Positions 9,519-19,382 are shown, numbered from the stretch's first letter. The stretch: DNA of 64,000 nt from an uncultured Christensenellaceae bacterium (GCA_910587625.1 CAJUMW010000001.1:26475-90474); one strand, 5' to 3'. A program made the numbers and translations. Notes: generated by a model not told the origin, from the letters alone.

Positions 9519-11002
9519 TGAACGAAAAAATCGACAGAATACTTAGCATTGCCGCACAAAACGGAGTTTCTTTGCACAAGAATTTTACAAAGACATATCT
9601 ATCTACGCACGGCTTTTACGAGGGACCTCAGCAGCTTGCCCAAAGTACGCTCGATGAAATGGAGCGCCTGTGCTTTAAGGGTATGAACGCGGGCTTTGAC
9701 GGCAATTTAAAGGGTGCGTTAGATAAACTTTCGGGCATTGTAATCAGCCTTACAGCAGTTAAAAACGGGGACTTGCGCGAGCTATCCAAGCTCGACGCTC
9801 AGCGCGCCAAAATTTTGGATGGCGCAAACAAGACCAACTACGCCCTTCGCGACGATATGCGCGACACGGTACGCGAATACATTTCGTCGTCTGTGGATGC
9901 GATAGACACAATTATTTCTCTCAACAGCGAGGGGGAAATTTTTTCGCAGCTCGACGAAAAGCAGATAAAATATATGCAGGAGAGCAAAAAGAAGTTTGCC
10001 GAGTTATCAATTATTTTGACTAAAATTATGGACGTGGGCAGCTTAAAGGCAAAGGAAAACGCCGAAAAAATTATCGAAAATATTAAAATATGGCGCAGGG
10101 ATTGCGCAAGATATATCTGCACAAGCGGTTCTATGTTAAAGCTTGACAATGCCATTGAAATTGCAAGGGAATGGAATAATCAAATTACCGCACCCAACAA
10201 AAAGGAAAAAATAAAGGACGTTCCCCAATATGACAGGGACGAGTTGACAATTATAGCAACAAGCCGCACGGGGCTTGAAACGCTTAGCGTGTTCAATGCG
10301 AGAATAAATACCCAGCTTGCCGAAATAGATAAGCTGCGTGATGAGATCAACGCAAATAAGGCAAAGGTTTCCGAGCTTCGCGCCGAGCTTGCCGGTATGG
10401 ATAAAAAGAAAAAGGACATAGCCTTAGAGTTCAAAAATACGGGTGACGCAGTAAAAGCCAACGCACAAATTGCGCTTTTAAGACAGCGCGAGGACGAAAT
10501 TAAGTCCGAAATAAAGGGCTTGGACGGCAATGGCAGGCTTTCTAAGCGCGACAACGATTTAAAGAATCAGCGCGAAACCGTGACAAATATAAAATATATC
10601 TGCGACACTTTGGGGGATTATAAAAACGACCTTGTTTCGCTTTCGAGAATGATAAGTCAGGTTGACTTTGCCGCGCTTGTCGGAGCAATGACGGGCAGGT
10701 TCAGCGATCTTGAAAAGGCAAGTCAGACTGTTATGCAGGTCAAGTTGAAAATCGAAGCTATCAGACAGGCGTTTAAAGAATCCGCGGACAGGTTCTCCGA
10801 AGAGGAAGAAATCTACAACCGGACCTTCAATGAAGAAATTAGTATCGAAGAGGAGCAGTCCAACGTCATTTACGACGAAAACGGGCTTGATCCCGAGCTT
10901 GCCGCTCTTTTAGGTGATTTTGAAGAAAACAAAACTCAAGAGAAAGAGGAGACGAAAACCGAGCTTAAAAAGATTGTACCGCTCGGCGACGACGATAAAT
11001 AA
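9518..11002 (+). CDS. Long coiled-coil protein with acidic tail
   Basis: A 494-residue, almost fully helical protein. Residues about 255-350 form a strong coiled coil (heptads such as EIDKLRDEINANKAKVSELR), followed by further amphipathic helices. The last 60 residues are very acidic, and a short hydrophobic motif sits in the tail (LDPELAALLGDF, residues near 463-474). This layout of a helical body, acidic linker and short Leu-rich motif is how ESCRT-III proteins present an MIT-interacting motif to Vps4. A Vps4/MIT-like ATPase is encoded 7 kb downstream in the same operon, so it could be a substrate or filament subunit. That is inference, and generic coiled-coil scaffolds are the alternative. 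Translationally coupled at both ends (TGATG and TAATG). Confidence 0.65.
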   Translation: MNEKIDRILSIAAQNGVSLHKNFTKTYLSTHGFYEGPQQLAQSTLDEMERLCFKGMNAGFDGNLKGALDKLSGIVISLTAVKNGDLRELSKLDAQRAKILDGANKTNYALRDDMRDTVREYISSSVDAIDTIISLNSEGEIFSQLDEKQIKYMQESKKKFAELSIILTKIMDVGSLKAKENAEKIIENIKIWRRDCARYICTSGSMLKLDNAIEIAREWNNQITAPNKKEKIKDVPQYDRDELTIIATSRTGLETLSVFNARINTQLAEIDKLRDEINANKAKVSELRAELAGMDKKKKDIALEFKNTGDAVKANAQIALLRQREDEIKSEIKGLDGNGRLSKRDNDLKNQRETVTNIKYICDTLGDYKNDLVSLSRMISQVDFAALVGAMTGRFSDLEKASQTVMQVKLKIEAIRQAFKESADRFSEEEEIYNRTFNEEISIEEEQSNVIYDENGLDPELAALLGDFEENKTQEKEETKTELKKIVPLGDDDK

Positions 11003-12912
11003 TGAGTTTTAAAGATACTCTTACCGACATTAACACGCTCTATTATAATTCAACGTCTGAAAAGGAGCTGTGGGGCGCGGTCGGTGAGCTTGATAAGCTT
11101 TTGTCGGGCGGTCAACTAAATGTCGAAAACAGGGAAAATGCCGAGGCGCTTTATTTAAAAATAGCGGTAAAGCTAAAATTTTACGCATATTTAAAGGAGT
11201 TCGACGGCGCGGTGTTTTGTGACTTAGCCGACTACATATCTACGGAACAGGTAAAAGCCGACGAGCGTGGATACAAAAAGACCGCGGCATTGATGCGTGC
11301 GGCTTTAAACTGCGCTCGGTGCGTCAACCAAATAGTATGCAAAGCCGACGAAATAAGAAAGGAGCTTGTCGACGGCGTATCGGCAGAATTTGCGGAAAAC
11401 GCGCGGATTTCTTTAAACGCTTTGTTTCAGGAAGCGGACGGGTGCGACTTTTCATCTCCCTTCGGCGAAAACGTACAGTTTACTGATATAAAAATACGGG
11501 TAAAAGAATACCTCGAAAGAATAATTTCCAATGCCGAAACAGTCAAAAAAACAGATTTTAAGCGACAGATAAAGGAGTATTTTAAGCCCGTTTCGGTGCT
11601 CTATACCCTATCCGAGTATTTTCCTTTACCCGACTATTCCGAGGGCTTATCCGAAAATGCTACAATACTTTGCACTCCGTTTTCAGATGAAGTTATGCTT
11701 TACTGCGCCCACAACAAGCGAAAAGACGCCGAGCTTTACACTTTGGACTGCGCAAAGCTTGACGGCGCGGCTGAAAGCTTTATTGTATCCCTATTAAATG
11801 CAGCGGAGCAGCTTAACTACGATATTTTAATTTACGGCGTTGAAAGCTTGAGCGAAGGTAACGCAAAAAAACTTTTTGAAAGCGCTATTCGCGTCGGTAA
11901 ATCCGAAGTAAGAGTGTTTATTCACGACGGACGCGGGGACGATTGGATCTATCAAAGCTGTTTGCAAGTTGTCGCGCAATCGGGACTTAAAGCGAGCGAC
12001 GTAAGCCGCAGTTATATATCAATGCCCAACTTTTCCGACGTATTTAAGGAGTTCGAGGACAAGGGTATTATAACTATAAACGAGCGCGACTTATTAAAAG
12101 AAATGCCGTTTATAGGCTTTTTCGGTTTAAATAAAGTTATAACCGCATTTATCTCAGGCGCGGATTGGCTTAAAACGGGCAGAAAAATTTCCAAATATAA
12201 CGAGCCCGAAGCGTTAAACTATCTTTCAAGATTAAAAAAATCTTATCTTTTAATAGACTCGGGTTGGGGAGACTATTCTTCGTCCGACAAGAACGACGAA
12301 GAGCAGGAGCGGTTCGGCGAGTTTGACTATGACGGAGTAAGGGAAATCGACCGGGAAAACGTAAGGCGTATTGTCGAAAGCGAGCACAGCGTTTTTGCAA
12401 AGTGCGGCATGATTGTAAGATATTGCACTTTGGGCGGCGGGGATAAGACCGATTGGGCTAAAATAGAGCGTGAAGAAATGTCAAGGCGCGTACAGCTTGC
12501 CACTCGTTTGGTTTTCAGAATATTAAAAGTAGAAACCGTGCCAGAGGTCGAAGTTTTGGACGAACTTGCAAACTCGACTGCCGGCGGGCTGTGCATCGAC
12601 GGCGGCAAAAGGATAGAGTATAAATATTCTTGCAGTATAAATTGGGATTGGCTTGTTGACGCCATTGTTCACGAAAGCTATCACGCAATGCAGTCAAAGC
12701 TGACTAACGGCGGTTGGTCGGGCTGGTATCTGCACAATTTGCACGTCACGCGCGGAAGAGTGGAAAGGTGGCGTACGACAAGGCAGATTTATAACGGAGA
12801 TACGCATTCAAAGGTTTACAAAGTTCACGTCTATGAAAATGACGCAAACGCTTTTGAAATAGACTGCGACGACGGCAGAAACTTTGCATGGAATACCATA
12901 GAATTGACTTAA
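11002..12912 (+). CDS. HExxH zinc metallopeptidase-like protein
   Basis: A 636-residue protein whose C-terminal domain carries a gluzincin-type motif, HESYH, at residues 557-561. It is followed about 60 residues later by a YENDANAFEIDCD stretch that could supply the third, glutamate ligand. This arrangement is typical of small peptidase domains in bacterial conflict operons. The N-terminal 450 residues are helical then alpha/beta and match no family that I recognise, and no Walker A is visible. No signal peptide is present, so it should act in the cytosol. The start overlaps the stop of the coiled-coil gene (TAATG). It could process another protein of the operon, but no substrate can be read from sequence. 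Confidence 0.7.
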   Translation: MSFKDTLTDINTLYYNSTSEKELWGAVGELDKLLSGGQLNVENRENAEALYLKIAVKLKFYAYLKEFDGAVFCDLADYISTEQVKADERGYKKTAALMRAALNCARCVNQIVCKADEIRKELVDGVSAEFAENARISLNALFQEADGCDFSSPFGENVQFTDIKIRVKEYLERIISNAETVKKTDFKRQIKEYFKPVSVLYTLSEYFPLPDYSEGLSENATILCTPFSDEVMLYCAHNKRKDAELYTLDCAKLDGAAESFIVSLLNAAEQLNYDILIYGVESLSEGNAKKLFESAIRVGKSEVRVFIHDGRGDDWIYQSCLQVVAQSGLKASDVSRSYISMPNFSDVFKEFEDKGIITINERDLLKEMPFIGFFGLNKVITAFISGADWLKTGRKISKYNEPEALNYLSRLKKSYLLIDSGWGDYSSSDKNDEEQERFGEFDYDGVREIDRENVRRIVESEHSVFAKCGMIVRYCTLGGGDKTDWAKIEREEMSRRVQLATRLVFRILKVETVPEVEVLDELANSTAGGLCIDGGKRIEYKYSCSINWDWLVDAIVHESYHAMQSKLTNGGWSGWYLHNLHVTRGRVERWRTTRQIYNGDTHSKVYKVHVYENDANAFEIDCDDGRNFAWNTIELT

Positions 12913-12943
12913 ATTGTTTATTTAATTAATCGGGAGAATTGAA

Positions 12944-15900
12944 ATGGCTGATTTTTTGGACGAGTTTATAAAAGAGCTGTTGCACACCGACGACGTGCGC
13001 GCGAACAGACTTTTGCACTCGGGACTCGAAGGGGAAAGCATTAAGTCGTACAGACTGTTTGCAGAGAGCGGCGAAACCTGCGAAAAAATGCTTTCCGAAA
13101 TAAAGCGTGCAAGGGGCAAAGTGAGCAACCGCACGGTGCTGAAAGACAGCGCGCAGGTGCGCACGGGCGTCGATAATCCGGGCGTTGAAAAGTGGCATTG
13201 GAAGGATATGTCGGGCTTGTCTGACGCAAAGGCGTTGGACAAGTTTGTTGCCGAAGCATATAACGTAATCAATTTAAAGGGCAACAATCCGCTTTTTTTG
13301 GGGCTTGGCAGCCTTGAATGGGAGATAGCGGTATCAGATGAAATGCGTACCGTTCGGTCGCCGATTTTAATTTTTCCCATAAAGCTTATACGCGGAACGG
13401 CAACAAGCAACGTTGAGATAGAGTTTGTCGACGACGACGTATATTTCAACCCCGTGCTTTACGAAAAGCTTAAACGCACGCTTACGGAATACGTCTATGC
13501 AAACTTTCCGCACCCCAACGGACAATACGCAGACTTTGACGAGCCCGTCGATATCGATAATTTGACTGCTTCATATTTCGAAAGCGTTGCCGCGCATATA
13601 GCTAAATGCGCAAGCGGAAACAAGGGTACTTTTTCGTTCGACGAAAACTATATCTGCATAGCGCAGTACAATCACTCGGATATGTGTATGTACTACGACG
13701 TAAAGCGCAATCGCAAAAAAATAGAGGCAAACGTCCTTATTCGAAGCATATTCGGGGGGCAATCGCAAAAAGAAGATATTGACGAAGGCGCGGGAGAGGC
13801 GCGGTTTATTTTGCCCAAAGACAGCGTACAGGAAGAAGTTGTGCGCAGAATTTTGCGCGGGCAGTCGCTTATAGTAAAGGGTCCTCCGGGCACGGGCAAG
13901 ACTCTTACCATTTCAAATATTATTTCCGCGTTGCTTGCGAGGGGTAAAAGAGTGTTGTTTGCATCGAAAAAACTTGCCGCGCTGTCCGAAGTAAACGCCA
14001 AGCTTCCCGAAAAATTGAGAAAGTTTGTAATGCTGCTCGACTTTGAAACCGAGCAGAAAGCCGCCGCTGTCAACCCCGTCGAAGTCAAAAAACGCTTTAA
14101 AGACCTTATACAAAGCGTAAAGCAGTATCACTTTGACTCAAACGTTTCCGCAGAGTACGAAAAGGCTATGCGCGAGCAGGCAAATTCTGTTTTAGAGCTA
14201 AACGACTATTTTAAGGAACTGTTCGAAAGCGGATATTACGAAGCTGCGGACACATATTTTAAAAGCGATCTTAGCCCCGTGCCGTTTGCGGACTGTGCCG
14301 AAGCCGCAAAGCTGACGCGCGTTGAGTACGGGCAATTGACGTCGCTTGTTGAGGGCGCAAGCAAGCATTACGAAAGGCTTGCAAAGGGCGGCAAGGTTAT
14401 TGAAAGCCCGTGGTACGGCGTCAACGGTTGCAGCGATACCGAAGCGGCGTTTGTGCAAAACTTAGGCATATGTCGGGGTATAGAGCAAATTTTTACATAT
14501 CTTAAACCAATAGGGTACGAAATTTTTGCAAATTTTGCGCTTGGGGATTTGTATGAAATTAATGAAAACGTGCTTTCAAACGACGATATTTTAAAGGTTT
14601 ACAGATGCATTGAAGCAAAGCGCGCACCCATAGACGGCGCGATAGCGCGTTTGAGAAGCGCGCGCGAGAACTTGCCCTTAGCCGAGTTCGAGTTTGACGA
14701 CAAATGCAAAGAGAAATGCTTTGAAGAGCTTATGTCTAAAAAGTTTGACTTTAAGCTTACGCGCAAACAAACGGAGCTTTTGCGCGACAACAGAGGGCTG
14801 TTTATAGTCGACGGCAAGCTGGCGCTTTCAAAGGAATTTCTCGACACCATTTGCGCGGCTTCGGAAAAGATTGACGGGCTTGAAGATAACATTGCTAAAA
14901 AGAACGTAGAATTTTTGAGCGTTCTCGATAAATTGGACGAAAGTCAGGGGCAAAACGCGCTTAAAGCTTACAAGGCGTTTGCGCCGTATATCGAAAATGG
15001 CGCTTCAAAGCCCAAGCTGTTTGACTTCACGGCAAAGAAATTTTATAAAAATTTGCGCGCGTTTTCGTCGCGTTCGAACCCTTCGTTCAAGGATATTACG
15101 GGGGCAATTGCCGCCTTTAAAGAAACCTGCGACAGCAGGGACGAGATAATGACTTTAAAAAGCGTAATTTCGGGCGCGTTCGGCAACGTGCTTAAATGGG
15201 ACGGCTTCAAGGCTATAAGCCTCATTGCCAAAAAGTGCAGAAACAACGTTGAAGAGTATTTAAACGCGGCATATATCGGGGGCAATTTATTAAATGCTTG
15301 TTTAAAGCACGCAAAAGCGCCCGATGACTTTGTTATAGAGGACTTAATATTTGCGCGCAAGGCGTATGTTGCGCAGTGCGAACTCGAACAAAAATGCGCC
15401 GAGGTTTGCAAGCTTTGCGGCATAGAAAATTTTACGGATTTTGAAAAGACGGCAAAATCCGTTTCGGTAATTTTGAAGCTTCGCGACGGCAACACGTTTG
15501 ACGGCGCGGAACATGCGGCGGAATTTTTCGACAAAATAAAGTCGCTAGATAGCGGGTTTACGCAGACGGTTTGGGATACGGCAAAGCTTATGCGCGAGTT
15601 CGGAATCAAGTACTTTGAAACGTCGTTTACTAAAAACCCGTGGCTTGTAACCGTTGCAAGGCTCGAAAGATTTTTGGACGAGTCTTTAGACCGTTCGATG
15701 CTCAGCGCCGCGCTCGGCTATGAAAGTATAAAGTATGCAAAACACACTTTAAGCCTTGAAAGCTTTTTTAATGCAGTGGAAACAGACTTTTGCGAGCTGG
15801 AAAGCGCGCGGCTTACAGAACTTTTCGAGCATTCCTATTATAAATTATTGCTCGACTATAATCTTGCCTCGCTTGGCAGAAAGCGCAACGGTTTGGGCAA

Positions 15901-17419
15901 AAATGCCGAACTAAACCTCGACAAGTTCGAAAAGAGCGAAAGCGCGCTTTTAAAATGCAACGTGGATGTAATCGAAAAGCTTTGCATTTCGCGCATAGAC
16001 CCCGAGGACAGAGATTTTGACTTTCTCGACGCGGACAGGGGCGCGCAAATGTCGCTTAGATATCTTTTCAAAACTCACCCCGACGCAATTTTAAAATTGA
16101 AGCCCTGTATGATAATGTCCCCCTCGACAGCCAGCGTGCTGTTAAGACCGGACGAGTATTTCGATTTCGACGTTGCGATAATAGACGAAGCAAGTCAGCT
16201 CGAACCCGTCAATCTGCTTCCCGTGCTTGTCCGCTCGAAACAGTGCGTGCTGGTCGGGGACGAGTTTCAAATGCCGCCTTTAAGCCACTTCAAAGCCAAA
16301 AACGCAAAGCGCATAGAGGACGCCGACAGCGAGCTTGTAATCGATACCGACATATCGGCATTGAGCCTTGCATTGCACAACAGCGCGTTTGAAACATACG
16401 AGCTTGCCTGCCATTACCGCAGCAATACCGAAAGCCTTATAGCATTTTCACAGCGCGAGTTTTACCCGTATATGCGCACCTTCCCCGCGGCGGAACCTTT
16501 TAAAGACGGGCTGGGCTTCGAGGACGTTTTGACCTCCGACGGCTGCTGCGACGGCGGTGTAAACGAAGTCGAAGCAAAAAAAGTTGTCGAAAAGCTTGAA
16601 GAACACTTTAAAAAGTATTATGATAGTAGCGAGGGCAAGTTGACAAAGCCCGTGGGCGTTGTCGCTTTCGGCGAGGCGCAGCTAAGTTACATAACCCGAC
16701 TTGTCGAAGAAAACGCCGCCCTGACCGAAAAAATACGCACCGCCACTTCGAATTTCGACGATTTGCCCGATAAGCTGGTATTCTTCCGCACGATAGAAAG
16801 CGTGCAGGGACAGGAAACGGATACCCTTATTTTGTCGCTTACTTACGGCAGGGATAAAAACGGCAACATAAAGCTTGCTTTCGGAGAATTAAACCGCGAC
16901 TTACTTGGCAAAAATATTTTCAACGTAGCGGTGACGCGCGCAAAAAGCAAAATTTGCGTAATTCACTCGGTGACGGCAAGCGAAATAAGCGAAAATCCGA
17001 GAATAAGCTTTATAAAGGACTATCTTTTGCTCGTCGAACAGTTTTCCAAGGACGGAAAATCGCAATTTGTGCAGAGCGTTCCCGATTACGGCAAATATTT
17101 TACCGCCGACGTCATCGACTTTTTGGTTGAAAACGGCATAGCCGAAGAGCGCATTGTTCAAAACTACGGCGTAACCGACGGCTCGGTAAAGATACCCATA
17201 GCCGTGCTTTCAAAGGATTTAAACCGCGCCGAGCTGGGTATCTGGTGCGAGTACCCCGTATTGAAGAAGTACGACTATCTCGACTATAACGTGAGGTATT
17301 TCCGTTCGCTTGCGGACAGAGGTTGGAACTTGCACAGAATTTTCATTCACGAATGGCTTGACAACGGCAAGTTTGAAAAAGCCGAGCTTTTGAAGGCAAT
17401 TAAAGACATAAATAATTAA
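12944..17419 (+). CDS. DNA2/Upf1-like SF1 helicase with DUF4011-like N-terminus and nuclease-like C-terminus
   Basis: A 1491-residue superfamily 1 helicase. The N-terminal 150 residues resemble DUF4011 helicases (LFLGLGSLEWEI and RSPILIFPIKL). Walker A (GPPGTGKT) is at 313-320. About 760 mostly helical residues follow before Walker B (DEAS, 1081-1084), GDEFQMPP, a YRSN motif, VQGQETD and NVAVTRAK. The last 90 residues resemble the Vsr/MTES_1575-type nuclease domain often fused to these helicases (AELGIWCE, then GWNLHRIFIHEWLDN). However, the usual Asp and Glu active-site positions appear replaced (KIPIAV, LGIWCE). The ATG is preceded by CGGGAGA. Likely a DNA- or RNA-remodelling effector. Nuclease activity is doubtful. 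Confidence 0.85.
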   Translation: MADFLDEFIKELLHTDDVRANRLLHSGLEGESIKSYRLFAESGETCEKMLSEIKRARGKVSNRTVLKDSAQVRTGVDNPGVEKWHWKDMSGLSDAKALDKFVAEAYNVINLKGNNPLFLGLGSLEWEIAVSDEMRTVRSPILIFPIKLIRGTATSNVEIEFVDDDVYFNPVLYEKLKRTLTEYVYANFPHPNGQYADFDEPVDIDNLTASYFESVAAHIAKCASGNKGTFSFDENYICIAQYNHSDMCMYYDVKRNRKKIEANVLIRSIFGGQSQKEDIDEGAGEARFILPKDSVQEEVVRRILRGQSLIVKGPPGTGKTLTISNIISALLARGKRVLFASKKLAALSEVNAKLPEKLRKFVMLLDFETEQKAAAVNPVEVKKRFKDLIQSVKQYHFDSNVSAEYEKAMREQANSVLELNDYFKELFESGYYEAADTYFKSDLSPVPFADCAEAAKLTRVEYGQLTSLVEGASKHYERLAKGGKVIESPWYGVNGCSDTEAAFVQNLGICRGIEQIFTYLKPIGYEIFANFALGDLYEINENVLSNDDILKVYRCIEAKRAPIDGAIARLRSARENLPLAEFEFDDKCKEKCFEELMSKKFDFKLTRKQTELLRDNRGLFIVDGKLALSKEFLDTICAASEKIDGLEDNIAKKNVEFLSVLDKLDESQGQNALKAYKAFAPYIENGASKPKLFDFTAKKFYKNLRAFSSRSNPSFKDITGAIAAFKETCDSRDEIMTLKSVISGAFGNVLKWDGFKAISLIAKKCRNNVEEYLNAAYIGGNLLNACLKHAKAPDDFVIEDLIFARKAYVAQCELEQKCAEVCKLCGIENFTDFEKTAKSVSVILKLRDGNTFDGAEHAAEFFDKIKSLDSGFTQTVWDTAKLMREFGIKYFETSFTKNPWLVTVARLERFLDESLDRSMLSAALGYESIKYAKHTLSLESFFNAVETDFCELESARLTELFEHSYYKLLLDYNLASLGRKRNGLGKNAELNLDKFEKSESALLKCNVDVIEKLCISRIDPEDRDFDFLDADRGAQMSLRYLFKTHPDAILKLKPCMIMSPSTASVLLRPDEYFDFDVAIIDEASQLEPVNLLPVLVRSKQCVLVGDEFQMPPLSHFKAKNAKRIEDADSELVIDTDISALSLALHNSAFETYELACHYRSNTESLIAFSQREFYPYMRTFPAAEPFKDGLGFEDVLTSDGCCDGGVNEVEAKKVVEKLEEHFKKYYDSSEGKLTKPVGVVAFGEAQLSYITRLVEENAALTEKIRTATSNFDDLPDKLVFFRTIESVQGQETDTLILSLTYGRDKNGNIKLAFGELNRDLLGKNIFNVAVTRAKSKICVIHSVTASEISENPRISFIKDYLLLVEQFSKDGKSQFVQSVPDYGKYFTADVIDFLVENGIAEERIVQNYGVTDGSVKIPIAVLSKDLNRAELGIWCEYPVLKKYDYLDYNVRYFRSLADRGWNLHRIFIHEWLDNGKFEKAELLKAIKDINN

Positions 17420-17444
17420 ATATATTGAATAGGAGAATAATGAT

Positions 17445-18215
17445 ATGGCAAAAGAGCAACAAAAACAGCGCAACCCCGTAGACGAGGAAGAGGATATCAT
17501 AGCCGGCAAAGTTGATGCGTATAACCGTAAAATAGAAGAGGCAAGGCGTTTAAAAGCCATTGAAACTTCCAAAAACAACTTCAACGCCAAAATTCAAAAG
17601 CTGCAGGAGCGCGCCGCCGATTTTGTTATAAAGTACGGTAAAGAGGACTACCGCTCGCAAATTATGCTTACGTTTTTGAACGTGGCAATAGAGATGCGCG
17701 ACGCTATCGAGCTTACAAACGATATCGGCACGGCAATGAGCTGTATAACGGAGGCAATCACCTGTATGGACGACATATTGCAGGAAAATATGTTCCAGAT
17801 AGAGGGCACGCTTACCACAAAGTACGGTTTTTGGGAGCGCAGACGCCGCAAAAAGCAGCTTAAAAAAGCCATATCCAACAACGCAGGCCGCATGAAGCAG
17901 ATTTGCGATATGTTGATAGGCAACCAGCAGATGGCAACCGCCATTGTCAACTCGTTGCGCGCTTCGAGCATTCAGATGCAGAAAATGATGCAGAAAAACA
18001 ACGAAAAGCAGAAAAAGATTAATATGAAAAACTCCGGCGGCGCGCCTTTGCCCCCTTCCGAGGGAGAAAAGATTGTCGACGGCATTATAGCCGCACGCGG
18101 AGCGCAGCCCGCAGCCACTCGGCAGGACGGCTCGGCTTCGGACAGCCAAACCCCGTCAGGTGGCGGCACGCAGGAAGGCGGCGCAGGCGGCGGCGTTGAT
18201 ATAAGCGATATTTAA
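17445..18215 (+). CDS. Basic helical protein, candidate ESCRT-III-like partner of the Vps4-type ATPase
   Basis: A 256-residue protein, nearly all helix for residues 25-200. A strongly basic patch (WERRRRKKQLKK) lies near residues 130-141. A low-complexity Gly/Pro/Ser-rich tail ends in VDISDI. Size, helical core and flexible C-terminal tail are those of an ESCRT-III/Snf7-type or PspA-type polymer subunit, and the next gene encodes a Vps4-type ATPase. I see no decisive family signature, so this call rests on architecture and context. The start is chosen at the ATG preceded by AGGAG (17431-17435). The stop lies ten bases before the ATPase gene, so the two are surely co-expressed. Confidence 0.55.
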   Translation: MAKEQQKQRNPVDEEEDIIAGKVDAYNRKIEEARRLKAIETSKNNFNAKIQKLQERAADFVIKYGKEDYRSQIMLTFLNVAIEMRDAIELTNDIGTAMSCITEAITCMDDILQENMFQIEGTLTTKYGFWERRRRKKQLKKAISNNAGRMKQICDMLIGNQQMATAIVNSLRASSIQMQKMMQKNNEKQKKINMKNSGGAPLPPSEGEKIVDGIIAARGAQPAATRQDGSASDSQTPSGGGTQEGGAGGGVDISDI

Positions 18216-18225
18216 GGGGTAAAAT

Positions 18226-19377
18226 ATGTCTGGATTTGGAAAAAAGGGAGAAAGTCAGAACGGGCAAAGCATAGCCGAGCTCGAGTCGCAGTACGCCGAA
18301 AGCGTTAATAAAATACGCAAAATTTTGAACGGCAGAACGGACAAAAAAGACCTTTCTACAGATGAGAAACAGAAGCTGAGAACGGAATATTTGCGCGCCT
18401 CGCAGCTTGCGCAAAAGCTTTCGCAACGTCACACCGACAACGACCAGGTCGAAAAGTACAAAAAGGACGCCAAAAAGCTGAGCGACAGAGCAACGGAGTA
18501 CGGCTCGAACATAAACAGCAAAATTCCCGAAACAACGTTTGACGACGTAAAGGGACTTGAAGAAGTCAAAAAAATAGTTCAAAGCTTTATATTTATTGCA
18601 AAAAACCCCGAAATAATCAAGTATTATAAGATCGAGGGCGGACTTGGTATGCTTATGTACGGCGCGCCCGGCACGGGCAAGACGATGTTTGCCGAAGCGA
18701 TAGCCAACGCATTGCGGCTGCCGTTGTTTGTAATAACCCCTGCGGACATATTCAAGTCGTACGTCGGAGAATCGGAACAGGCTGTAAGGCAGCTTTTCGA
18801 CGAGATAGACGCCTGCCCCGACGGCGCAATACTTTTTGTGGACGAGTGCGAGTCAATATTTTCTAAGCGTACGTCAGACACCAAGGACTACAAGGCGGCG
18901 GTCACAACCGAGCTTTTGCAGCGCATAAACGGCTTCGGCGTAAACGGCTCGAAAAGAATTATAATTGCGGCGACAAACCGCCCCGACGTAATCGACCCTG
19001 CGTATTTAAGGTTTAAAAGATTTTCGCACCGCATACACGTCACGCCTCCCGACTTAAACGCAAAGCGCGCGATTATAGAAAGCAAGTTGAAGGGCATAGA
19101 GCTTTCCGACATAACTTGCGAAGAGGTTTTGGAAATGACCGAAAGCTACTCCGAAACCAAGCTTCCCATAGGCACGGTAAGCGTAAAAACGGCTTATTAC
19201 TCGGCTGCGGATATCTGCGGCATAATCGAGGAAACCTGCCGTCTGGCGCTTGAAAAAATTCAAGAGGCTAACTTGAAAAGCCCCATTCCCTTGACGCGTG
19301 AAATGTTTGAAAAATCCTTTAAAAAGTTAAAGCCCAGCATTTCCGCCGAGCTTTTAAAAGAGTATGAAGAGTTTTAA
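18226..19377 (+). CDS. Vps4-like AAA ATPase with N-terminal MIT-like domain
   Basis: A 383-residue classic AAA protein. Residues about 15-90 form a predicted three-helix bundle like an MIT domain, its last helix carrying a Y..DA.KLSDRA pattern. The AAA cassette begins with TTFDDVKGLEEVKK, as in Vps4, katanin and spastin. It has Walker A GAPGTGKT (146-153), a pore-loop region near SYVGESE, Walker B ILFVDE (Asp206, Glu207), sensor 1 ATNRPD and an arginine-finger region (DPAYLRFKRF). Such ATPases form hexamers that unfold or extract subunits from polymers. A C-terminal helix (LKPSISAELLKEYEEF) matches the closing helix of meiotic-clade AAA proteins. It has an AAGGGGT site and is the last gene of the operon, followed by a strong hairpin. 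Confidence 0.85.
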   Translation: MSGFGKKGESQNGQSIAELESQYAESVNKIRKILNGRTDKKDLSTDEKQKLRTEYLRASQLAQKLSQRHTDNDQVEKYKKDAKKLSDRATEYGSNINSKIPETTFDDVKGLEEVKKIVQSFIFIAKNPEIIKYYKIEGGLGMLMYGAPGTGKTMFAEAIANALRLPLFVITPADIFKSYVGESEQAVRQLFDEIDACPDGAILFVDECESIFSKRTSDTKDYKAAVTTELLQRINGFGVNGSKRIIIAATNRPDVIDPAYLRFKRFSHRIHVTPPDLNAKRAIIESKLKGIELSDITCEEVLEMTESYSETKLPIGTVSVKTAYYSAADICGIIEETCRLALEKIQEANLKSPIPLTREMFEKSFKKLKPSISAELLKEYEEF

Positions 19378-19382
19378 ATAAA

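Noticed and set aside
1..19377. DISARM, BREX or Zorya identity for the long operon
   Set aside because: A SNF2 helicase occurs in some of these, but I see no methyltransferase, PglZ, PLD nuclease, DUF1998 protein or MotA/B-like pair, and the Vps4-like and MBG proteins do not belong to them.
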